Assembly (NCBI GenBank): GCA_009698975.1
Contig: WLPB01000053.1
Location: forward strand, 1 to 7,307
Length of the DNA: 7,307 nt
DNA from: Actinomycetota bacterium
GTDB taxonomy: Bacteria; Actinomycetota; Actinomycetes; Nanopelagicales; Nanopelagicaceae
Direction of reading: 5' to 3'
A model generated the notes under the pieces. The model was not told the DNA's origin, did no database searches, and saw nothing but the letters and a program-made list of their open reading frames with translations. The position numbers were made by a program, and so were the translations under genes. Of this stretch, positions 1 through 6,156 are shown piece after piece (position 1 is the stretch's first letter; every line of letters starts with the position of its first letter).

Positions 1-69
1 GGCGAGAAATTAGGGGATACTTCTCTCCTAGCGTTTGCCCGTCAGGCGCTGACTGAATTAACTAGCTAA
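1..69 (+). CDS. mfd: C-terminal end of upstream protein, probably transcription-repair coupling factor Mfd (partial)
   Basis: An open frame enters from the left edge and stops at TAA 67-69, leaving the last 22 residues. The fragment has the pattern G-x-x-L-x-D-x-x-LL-x-F-A, which resembles the extreme C-terminus of actinobacterial Mfd as I remember it. Mfd is also the expected gene upstream of the lipoprotein-mazG-eno cluster in actinobacteria. Mfd is a DNA translocase that removes RNA polymerase stalled at lesions and recruits nucleotide excision repair. The fragment is too short for a firm identification: that a gene ends here is well supported, while the name rests mainly on synteny. Confidence 0.5.
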   Translation, partial: GEKLGDTSLLAFARQALTELTS

Positions 70-90
70 TCTGATGCAAAAGAAGATACT

Positions 91-94
91 GGAG
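91..94 (+). promoter_or_regulatory. Ribosome binding site GGAG that selects GTG 101 as the lipoprotein start
   Basis: GGAG is followed by a 6-base spacer and GTG at 101-103. The in-frame ATG at 74 has no Shine-Dalgarno-like sequence in the bases before it. The site therefore argues for the shorter protein. Confidence 0.65.
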
Positions 95-100
95 CATATT

Positions 101-703
101 GTGAAGAAGATCCTCGCCCTCTTGGCCGTGCTTTTACTCGCTGGCCTGACTGCTTGCGGGCAATCAAATGTTGCGGCAAAAGTTGGAGAGGTCACCATCT
201 CGCAAACGAATCTTCAAGAGACAGTTGATCTAGTACTTACTGAGCGAGCAGGTGTTGACACATCTCAAATGCAGGTTGAAATTGGTGAAGGACTTAACCG
301 CAATCAACTTCAGTTCTATATTTTTGTCGCGATTTACGATGCAATTGCAGAAGACCTCGGTATCAAAATTTCTACTACTGAGCTCACTACAACTCGCGCT
401 GATTTAATTACCCGTAATGGCGGCCCAGAGCAATTCAACCAGGCACTTATAGGCGCTCAGATTGCCTCTGAGAACCTCGATAAGTATGTTCGCTTAGTTT
501 TGATATCTGACAAACTCACTCAAGCAGCGACTGCTTCAGGAGTTCCAGAAGCTGATGTTAATAACCAAATCTCTACCCTCATTACCAAAAAAGCAGAAGA
601 ACTTATGATTGAAGTTAATCCCCGTTACGGTACATGGGATCCTAAAGGACTCACCATCGTTGCAACTGAATCAGCTGGCGACGCAGTAACTCCTACAGAG
701 TAA
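101..703 (+). CDS. Secreted lipoprotein with SurA N-terminal-like domain
   Basis: Predicted membrane-anchored lipoprotein, 200 residues from GTG 101. The N-terminus has a KK pair, a hydrophobic stretch (about residues 4-15) and a lipobox LTAC ending at Cys19, the expected lipidation site. Residues 24-140 look like a SurA/PrsA N-terminal chaperone domain (start AAKVGEVTISQTNLQE), predicted mostly helical. A conserved-looking NPRYGTWD motif sits near the C-terminus (173-180). There is no room for a parvulin peptidyl-prolyl isomerase domain, so a chaperone-like rather than enzymatic role in folding exported proteins is the inference. An ATG at 74 would add nine residues before the signal peptide but has no ribosome binding site. 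It lies 31 bases after the upstream stop and 8 bases before mazG. Lipoproteins of this kind occur at this position in other actinobacteria. Confidence 0.8.
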   Translation: MKKILALLAVLLLAGLTACGQSNVAAKVGEVTISQTNLQETVDLVLTERAGVDTSQMQVEIGEGLNRNQLQFYIFVAIYDAIAEDLGIKISTTELTTTRADLITRNGGPEQFNQALIGAQIASENLDKYVRLVLISDKLTQAATASGVPEADVNNQISTLITKKAEELMIEVNPRYGTWDPKGLTIVATESAGDAVTPTE

Positions 704-711
704 GGTTCACA

Positions 712-1371
712 ATGTCTGAACAGGTATTTGGTTCAGAGCTCCTTCGCCTTGTTGAGGTGATGGATCGTTTGCGATCTCCTGGTGGGTGCGCGTGGGATGC
801 CGAACAAACCCATCAATCACTTATCAAGTATTTACTCGAAGAGTCATATGAATTTATTGATGCTATCGAAAGCGATGACCGTGATGGCATGCGAGAAGAG
901 CTCGGCGATGTTCTACTGCAAGTGTATTTTCATTCACGCATTGCCCAGGATCACCCGACCGCACCATTTTCAATTGATGATGTGGCAGGAGCAATCGCAG
1001 ATAAGTTAATCAATCGCCATCCTCACGTCTTTGCCGGTGTTGAAGTAAGTGGTACTGAAGAGATCATCGAAAATTGGGAAGCGATCAAAGCGAGAGAGAA
1101 GGGGCGCACATCAGCTATTGATGGCGTTGCGATGTCACAACCAGCGCTCTCCTTGATGGCTAAGTTGGTTTATCGAGCCGATAAATATGGCGTCCCGATT
1201 AGCATTCCCGCATATTCTGGCGATCAAGAAGCGAGCGAAGAGTCCGTCGGCGCAGCCCTGGCCTCTGTAATTGCCTGGGCATATGAGAACAATATTGACC
1301 CAGAATCTGCTCTTCGGGCGCAAGCTCGTGCAGTAATTTCCCAAATACAGCTCTCAGAAGAGTCCCAATAG
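712..1371 (+). CDS. mazG: MazG family nucleoside triphosphate pyrophosphohydrolase
   Basis: Hydrolyses (d)NTPs to the monophosphate and pyrophosphate in the cytosol; family members remove aberrant nucleotides or affect (p)ppGpp levels. The N-terminal all-alpha MazG domain is clear: a GGCAWD segment (24-29), the metal-binding EExxE (E43, E44, E47), ExxD (E63, D66) inside REELGDVLLQ, then RHPHVF (102-107) and NWEAIKAREK (121-130). The PALSLMAKLVYRA linker (144-156) resembles the spacer before the second domain of two-domain MazG proteins. The remaining C-terminal part (about 173-213) keeps an IDPESALR segment but has no EExxE and shows SVGA where ELGD is expected, so only the first domain should be catalytic. 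At 219 residues it is shorter than E. coli MazG (about 263). AAGG at 702-705, six bases before the ATG, supports the start. Confidence 0.95.
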   Translation: MSEQVFGSELLRLVEVMDRLRSPGGCAWDAEQTHQSLIKYLLEESYEFIDAIESDDRDGMREELGDVLLQVYFHSRIAQDHPTAPFSIDDVAGAIADKLINRHPHVFAGVEVSGTEEIIENWEAIKAREKGRTSAIDGVAMSQPALSLMAKLVYRADKYGVPISIPAYSGDQEASEESVGAALASVIAWAYENNIDPESALRAQARAVISQIQLSEESQ

Positions 1372-1401
1372 TCACGGTAAGATTGGCACAGGTCGTTCAA
1401 T

Positions 1402-1415
1402 GGTGAGCGCTTAAG
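1402..1415 (+). promoter_or_regulatory. Possible degenerate LacI-type half-operator upstream of eno
   Basis: The stretch GGTGAGCGCTTAAG is centred on the palindrome AGCGCT. Its left half is close to a lac-type half-site (GTGAGC), but the right half is poor. It matches the symmetric lac operator core at 10 of 14 positions by hand count. It lies in the 88-base gap before eno, where no clear promoter is visible. It may be chance. Confidence 0.15.
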
Positions 1416-1441
1416 TACGGACATTCTGAGCAAGTCTTTAG

Positions 1442-2740
<1,299 letters not shown>

Positions 2741-2753
2741 GCAGAAATTTAAT

Positions 2754-3200
2754 ATGGTTCGCCGGTCAACTGGTGGTGGAAAAAGTAAGGGTTACCGTTC
2801 GCGTAACCTGAACTTTAACCGCAACCAGGGATCTGGCCGAACCCTTGCTATTGCTGCAATCTTCTTTGCTCTCGCACTATTTCTGGCGCCACCAATTAAA
2901 AATTACTTTACCCAGCGTGCTCAAATCAGTGCACTCAATGCACAACTCACTGGTGATTACGCAGCTCTTGAAGAGGCACGCAAACAACTCACTCTCTGGC
3001 AAGATCCCAATTACATTAAATCGCAAGCGCGAGAACGACTTCACTTCGTGATGCCAGGTGAACGCCAGTACATAGTTACCGGTGAAGGCATTGATGATGA
3101 AGCAACAGATAATTCAAAAGCTGCGCTGAGCGCACTGCCTGAAGGTGAACCTTGGTACACACGACTAATTGCTTCCATCACAGAAGCAGGCAAGAAGTGA
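2754..3200 (+). CDS. divIC: DivIC/FtsB-like septum formation initiator, cell division protein
   Basis: Bitopic membrane protein of the divisome, expected to pair with FtsL-type partners at the septum. The 148-residue protein has a basic, glycine-rich cytoplasmic N-terminus (1-29), one transmembrane segment (about 30-47), then an extracytoplasmic helical region (about 50-80, QRAQISALNAQLTGDYAALE) suited to a coiled coil. The family motif at 82-103 combines WQDPNYIKSQARERL with FVMPGE. The tail (104-148) is acidic and low in complexity. ATG 2754 is chosen because upstream sequence in this frame lies inside eno and reads as unrelated protein. The site lacks a clear Shine-Dalgarno, so reinitiation after eno, 13 bases earlier, is plausible. 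Its stop overlaps the GTG of the DUF501 gene. The eno-divIC-DUF501-ppx order is typical of actinobacteria. Confidence 0.92.
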   Translation: MVRRSTGGGKSKGYRSRNLNFNRNQGSGRTLAIAAIFFALALFLAPPIKNYFTQRAQISALNAQLTGDYAALEEARKQLTLWQDPNYIKSQARERLHFVMPGERQYIVTGEGIDDEATDNSKAALSALPEGEPWYTRLIASITEAGKK

Positions 3201-3697
3201 ATCAAGATTTACGAACACCTACAGCTACTGATCTGAATTGCATCGAAACTCAGTTAGGCCGCACGCCTCGTGATGTTCACGCAATTTCATATCGCTGCCC
3301 TTGCGGAAATCCTGCAGTAGTCGAGACTCCGCCTCGCCTAGGTAATGGCGAGCCCTTTCCAACTTTCTTCTATGCAACGTGCCCCAAATTAACTGCCGCA
3401 ATCTCTACCTTGGAGACGACCGGCCTCATGGGCGAGATGAATGAACGTCTTGCAATCGATCCAGTCCTATCTGGTGAATATGCGGCAGCTCATGACGATT
3501 ACATAGCAGCGCGTAGTGCGCTTGGTATTGAAGTACCTGAAGTTGAAAATATCTCTGCTGGCGGAATGCCCGACCGAGTTAAATGCCTTCACTCATTAGT
3601 AGCACACTCACTCTCTGCAGGCCCTGGTGTTAATCCATTAGGTGATGAAGCTTTAGCAAAATTACCGCAGTGGTGGAAGAGCGCACCATGCGAGTAG
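3197..3697 (+). CDS. DUF501 domain-containing protein
   Basis: A 166-residue cytosolic protein of unknown biochemical function, matching the actinobacterial DUF501 family. Visible signatures are the N-terminal QLGR-x-PR segment (19-25), a CPCG motif (C34, C36), TFFYATCPKL (56-65, C62), a central segment on initiator-type helices (GLMGEMNERL, 76-85) and RVKCLHSLVAH (127-137; C130, H132, H137). The conserved Cys/His set suggests metal binding or redox chemistry, but that is inference. The start is GTG 3197, which overlaps the divIC stop in GTGA (3197-3200), with GCAGG six bases upstream. Its end overlaps the ppx start by ten bases, so divIC, DUF501 and ppx are probably translationally coupled. 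Constant association with divIC and ppx hints at division or phosphate/stringent physiology, but nothing in the sequence proves either. Confidence 0.9.
   Translation: MNQDLRTPTATDLNCIETQLGRTPRDVHAISYRCPCGNPAVVETPPRLGNGEPFPTFFYATCPKLTAAISTLETTGLMGEMNERLAIDPVLSGEYAAAHDDYIAARSALGIEVPEVENISAGGMPDRVKCLHSLVAHSLSAGPGVNPLGDEALAKLPQWWKSAPCE
3675..3681 (+). promoter_or_regulatory. Ribosome binding site GGAAGAG for ppx
   Basis: The purine-rich GGAAGAG lies six bases before ATG 3688, inside the 3' end of the DUF501 gene. It favours ATG 3688 over the in-frame GTG codons at 3670 and 3673. Confidence 0.6.
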
Positions 3698-4596
3698 CAG
3701 CTATTGATTGCGGGACTAATTCAATTCGTCTTCTGATTGCAGATATTGAAGGTAGTAACTTTCGCGAGGTCACTCGACTTATGGAAGTTGTCAGACTTGG
3801 CCAAGGCGTTGATAAGACTGGATCTTTCCATCCAGATGCAATTGAGCGAACACTGGCAGCCGTTGATATCTACGCTGCCGAGATTGCACGCCGCGGTGTT
3901 GAAAAGATTCGCTTCTGTGCAACCAGTGCAACTCGAGATGCCACTAATCGCGACCTCTTTATCAACGGCGTTAAGGAACGACTCGGAGTAGAACCAGAAG
4001 TTATTGCTGGTGAGGTCGAAGCAGCGCTCTCCTTCCAAGGAGCAACAAAGGATTTTGATAAGAGTCAGGGCCCCTTTCTAGTTATTGATATCGGCGGAGG
4101 TTCGACCGAGTTTGTATTTGGAACAGACAGGGTTGAAGCTGCGCGAAGCATGAATATTGGTTGTGTTCGCATGGCAGAGCGTCATTTCACTGGTGACCAG
4201 CCAGATCCAGGGCAAATTGCATCGGCTATCGAAGATATTGATGAAGCTATTCGCCAAGCTGCAAAGACAGTTCCAATAACTGAGGCAAAGACAGTCATTA
4301 TGGTTGCCGGTACGGCAACGACAATTGCTGCGGCTGCGTTAAGTCTTGATACATATGATCGTTATGCAATCCATCTTGCAAAAATTTCGTCAGAGCGCGC
4401 GCATCAAATATCAGTCGAGCTTCTGCGCGAGAACCGGGAAGAACGTGCTGCACATGGATATATGCACCCGGGACGCGTTGATGTAATCGGAGCTGGATCT
4501 CTTGTTCTCGATCGAATTCTTCTTGCAAGCGGTGCCCAAGAATTCGTTGCCTCTGAATCAGATATTCTCGACGGGATGGCTTGGTCACTTGTATAA
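3688..4596 (+). CDS. ppx: Exopolyphosphatase / pppGpp phosphohydrolase, Ppx/GppA family
   Basis: Member of the ASKHA phosphotransferase superfamily. Family members release phosphate from the ends of inorganic polyphosphate and/or convert pppGpp to ppGpp. The 302-residue length matches the short actinobacterial two-domain form, which lacks the C-terminal HD-type domains of E. coli Ppx. Motifs in order are the phosphate-1 loop IDCGTNSIRLL (6-16), RLMEVVRLGQGVD (30-42), ATSATRDA (78-85), GEVEAALSFQG (108-118, with the catalytic Glu region), the phosphate-2 loop DIGGGSTEF (134-142), GTATTIAA (208-215), and HPGRVDVIGAG (260-270) with SDILDG (291-296) near the end. Sequence alone does not decide between polyphosphate and pppGpp as substrate. 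It overlaps the DUF501 gene by ten bases at its start and udgB by eight at its end. Confidence 0.95.
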   Translation: MRVAAIDCGTNSIRLLIADIEGSNFREVTRLMEVVRLGQGVDKTGSFHPDAIERTLAAVDIYAAEIARRGVEKIRFCATSATRDATNRDLFINGVKERLGVEPEVIAGEVEAALSFQGATKDFDKSQGPFLVIDIGGGSTEFVFGTDRVEAARSMNIGCVRMAERHFTGDQPDPGQIASAIEDIDEAIRQAAKTVPITEAKTVIMVAGTATTIAAAALSLDTYDRYAIHLAKISSERAHQISVELLRENREERAAHGYMHPGRVDVIGAGSLVLDRILLASGAQEFVASESDILDGMAWSLV

Positions 4597-5281
4597 GAAG
4601 CTTGAGCTTCTAGATAAGGCAATCATCAAGTGCCGCCAATGCCCACGCCTTGTAGATTGGCGAGAGGAAGTTGCAGTCACTAAGAGAAAATCTTACGAAG
4701 ATGAGAAGTACTGGGGAAAACCTGTTTCAGGCTTTGGTCCATCTGATGCCCGATTAGTGATTGTTGGACTCGCACCTGGTGCACATGGGGCAAATAGAAC
4801 CGGGCGGATATTCACTGGCGATAGCTCGGGGGATTGGCTTTATCGTGCGCTCTATAAAGCAGGCCTTGCAAAGATTCCTACGAGCACCTCGATTGATGAT
4901 GGACAAGAACTCATTGACACTCGAATCACATGTGCGGTGCATTGTGCGCCTCCGGATAACAAACCAAGCACCGAAGAGAGAATCGCTTGTTCAGCACATT
5001 TTGAGAATGAAATTGCGTTGCTCTTGCCCACCGCCCAAACATTTCTAGCACTCGGTTCACTCGCTTGGAATTCAATCTTCGCATCCCTGCAAAACCTAGA
5101 GTGCATACTTCCTGCACCTAAACCAAAATTTGCCCATGCTGCGCACTATCAATTTAGAACACCCCAAGGAGAGATCAAAAAAGTAGTGGCTTCATATCAT
5201 CCAAGCCAGCAGAACACCTTTACTGGAAAGCTCACCGAGGCGATGTTGGATGCAGTTATCAAGCAGGCGTCCCGCAGGTAG
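4589..5281 (+). CDS. udgB: Uracil-DNA glycosylase family 5 (UdgB)
   Basis: Removes uracil, and in characterised UdgB proteins other deaminated bases, from DNA to start base excision repair. From TTG 4589 it has 230 residues. CRQCPRL (C15, C18) with C119 (VHCAPPDNKP) and C134 (ERIAC) gives the four-cysteine iron-sulfur set of family 4/5 enzymes. Motif A, GLAPGAHGANRTGR (60-73), runs into FTGDSSGDWLY and lacks the catalytic acidic residue of family 1 enzymes, as family 5 does. The C-terminal motif ASYHPSQQNT (201-210) supplies H204. TTG 4589 is the closest usable start: similarity begins a few residues later, and it overlaps the ppx stop by eight bases. A TTG at 4502 would overlap ppx by 95 bases and add non-family sequence. 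I see no strong ribosome binding site, so coupling to ppx translation is likely. Confidence 0.93.
   Translation: MYKKLELLDKAIIKCRQCPRLVDWREEVAVTKRKSYEDEKYWGKPVSGFGPSDARLVIVGLAPGAHGANRTGRIFTGDSSGDWLYRALYKAGLAKIPTSTSIDDGQELIDTRITCAVHCAPPDNKPSTEERIACSAHFENEIALLLPTAQTFLALGSLAWNSIFASLQNLECILPAPKPKFAHAAHYQFRTPQGEIKKVVASYHPSQQNTFTGKLTEAMLDAVIKQASRR
4596..4611 (+). repeat. Short inverted repeat at the ppx/udgB junction
   Basis: AGAAGCT and AGCTTCT form a perfect 7-base inverted repeat around TG. As RNA it would give a six-pair stem with a UUGA loop. It begins on the last base of the ppx stop codon and covers codons 3-8 of udgB. No run of T follows within the next ten bases, so it is not a normal intrinsic terminator. 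It could affect coupled initiation at the weak TTG, or be chance. Confidence 0.4.
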
Positions 5282-5301
5282 ATTTCCTAAGCTATAGCTC
5301 T

Positions 5302-5330
5302 TTCGAGGCTCTAGGCCATCGTGATACGCT
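5302..5330 (+). promoter_or_regulatory. Candidate promoter with extended -10 for the ara-type operon
   Basis: TGATACGCT (5322-5330) reads as an extended -10: TG, one base, then TACGCT, which fits the TANNNT pattern common in actinobacterial housekeeping promoters. The hexamer TTCGAG, 17 bases upstream at 5302-5307, is a poor -35, as is tolerated with an extended -10. Transcription would begin near 5337, inside the LacI-type operator. This is a visual prediction. Confidence 0.45.
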
Positions 5331-5332
5331 CA

Positions 5333-5346
5333 TGTTAGCGCTCTCA
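5333..5346 (+). promoter_or_regulatory. LacI-family operator (TGTTAGCGCTCTCA)
   Basis: Near-palindrome centred on CG: the outer TG...CA and inner AGCGCT are symmetric and only two paired positions break symmetry. It matches the family pattern TGNNAGCGCTNNCA exactly, and the symmetric lac operator core TGTGAGCGCTCACA at 12 of 14 positions. It sits just after the candidate -10, over the predicted transcription start, where a bound repressor would block initiation. The LacI-family gene at 6157 is its obvious candidate ligand. The core AGCGCTCTC also occurs inside mazG and ppx, so the left half and the location carry the weight. Confidence 0.65.
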
Positions 5347-5362
5347 CAAAGAGAGTCTCTCT
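5341..5362 (+). repeat. Overlapping inverted repeats in the leader before the 5371 gene
   Basis: CTCTC (5341-5345) can pair with GAGAG (5351-5355) around ACAAA. Alternatively, AGAGAG (5350-5355) and CTCTCT (5357-5362) form a perfect inverted repeat around one T. The two pairings share bases and exclude one another. The second ends directly against the ribosome binding site at 5363-5368. Stems are short (5-6 pairs), so RNA function is speculative. Confidence 0.35.
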
Positions 5363-5368
5363 GAGGGG
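5363..5368 (+). promoter_or_regulatory. Ribosome binding site GAGGGG for the 5371 gene
   Basis: GAGGGG leaves two bases before ATG 5371 and eight before the in-frame GTG 5377. If GAGG is the pairing core, the spacers are four and ten. The start therefore stays ambiguous by two codons. Confidence 0.6.
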
Positions 5369-5370
5369 TA

Positions 5371-5724
5371 ATGAAGGTGAATGCTAATTGGTCTCTATTA
5401 GGCACCTTTGATCGCCAAGCCCGCAATAGCTTCTTTGGAATGGCGCTATCGGTATTTATCGCAGCCGAGACTTTTGGCAGTCATGGACATAAGTACAAGA
5501 CGTTGATGTGTGCGTTGGTCCTGACATCGGCAGTTGTAATTCTCGCCCGAGCTCTCAAAGCTAAATCCTTCCTAGGAATCGCTACTACGGCATTCTCTCT
5601 CATTTGGATTATTCCCCTTTTCAACAGCTCATTTTTCTACACACTTGATCTCTGGTTCATGCTCGCTCACTCTGTACTTGCTCTCGCCGTTGCCGTAGGT
5701 GCATTCACCTATCTAAAGAGCTAG
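5371..5724 (+). CDS. Small membrane protein of unknown function, first gene of the ara-type operon
   Basis: I do not recognise this 117-residue protein. It is strongly hydrophobic, with three likely transmembrane segments at about 44-60 (LMCALVLTSAVVILA), 67-83 and 94-114. A weaker one at about 20-34 would make four. Short charged stretches (R16-R18, HGHKYK near 38-43, RALKAK near 60-65) lie between them. No catalytic motif or signal peptidase site stands out. It is the first gene after the candidate promoter and LacI-type operator, and its stop is seven bases before the SRPBCC gene, so it is probably co-transcribed with that gene, the regulator and araB. A membrane role linked to pentose use is only context inference; it is too small for a typical sugar transporter. 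ATG 5371 is used, but GTG 5377 has a more usual distance from GAGGGG. Confidence 0.75.
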   Translation: MKVNANWSLLGTFDRQARNSFFGMALSVFIAAETFGSHGHKYKTLMCALVLTSAVVILARALKAKSFLGIATTAFSLIWIIPLFNSSFFYTLDLWFMLAHSVLALAVAVGAFTYLKS

Positions 5725-5731
5725 TTCGACG

Positions 5732-6154
5732 ATGGCTAAATTTAAATTTGTGGGATTTCAAGAACATGTGGAAATTCCAGAAGGCTACGAATTACTTGAG
5801 GTACAAGAGAGTATTGAAAGTAATCTCAACAGAGATGCACTTTTCATTCTTATAGGAACGCCTAGCGGACTTTCACGATGGTTCTATAAGGTTCATAAAC
5901 TTGATACCAGACCCGGCGGCAAGTTTTCTTTTGAAGAGAGAGATGGCCAGGCAAGCGAGGGGCGCTGCACCGCAGTAACGATGGGGCGCGAGATATCACT
6001 TCTTGCTGATTCATTTGGCCAAGTCAACATGAAGATTTCTTCAAGCCAAACAGGCCTACAGGTGGAGATCGCATTTGCGATTTTGACTGATAAGAAGGCA
6101 GAGATGAGTTCGCTCTATCAACTCCTCATTGATCAACTCAAGGCGCAGCTATAA
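5732..6154 (+). CDS. SRPBCC / AHSA1-like (START-fold) domain protein
   Basis: A 140-residue soluble protein that looks like the SRPBCC helix-grip fold, in the Aha1 C-terminal/AHSA1-like branch. The evidence is an N-terminal helical stretch followed by GTPSGLSRWFYKVHKLDTRPGG at 42-63 (the typical 'P..L..WF' and 'GG.F.F' layout), then FSFEERDG, alternating strand-like segments to about 118, and a final amphipathic helix (122-140). Such proteins bind hydrophobic ligands or act as co-chaperones; no ligand can be inferred here. It lies 7 bases after the membrane protein and 2 bases before the LacI-type gene, so it belongs to the same operon. The ATG has no clear ribosome binding site, consistent with coupled translation. 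The fold call is moderate and based on pattern only. Confidence 0.75.
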   Translation: MAKFKFVGFQEHVEIPEGYELLEVQESIESNLNRDALFILIGTPSGLSRWFYKVHKLDTRPGGKFSFEERDGQASEGRCTAVTMGREISLLADSFGQVNMKISSSQTGLQVEIAFAILTDKKAEMSSLYQLLIDQLKAQL

Positions 6155-6156
6155 CC

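Noticed and set aside
1143..1152. AGCGCTCTCC inside mazG (and again at 4023-4032 in ppx) as further operators
   Set aside because: Both are in coding sequence reading Ala-Leu-Ser codons and lack the left TGNN half; codon use explains them.
3721..4038. Antisense open frame of 105 codons opposite ppx, and other reverse-strand frames
   Set aside because: They lie fully opposite strongly conserved genes, show no recognisable motif and have no supporting start signals.
4502..4588. Upstream TTG start for udgB
   Set aside because: It would overlap ppx by 95 bases and add residues absent from the family layout; TTG 4589 fits better.
5290..5299. Palindrome AGCTATAGCT just after udgB, considered as a terminator or a second operator
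   Set aside because: Ten bases only, no loop and no following T-run, and it does not match the LacI pattern. A udgB terminator is not visible.
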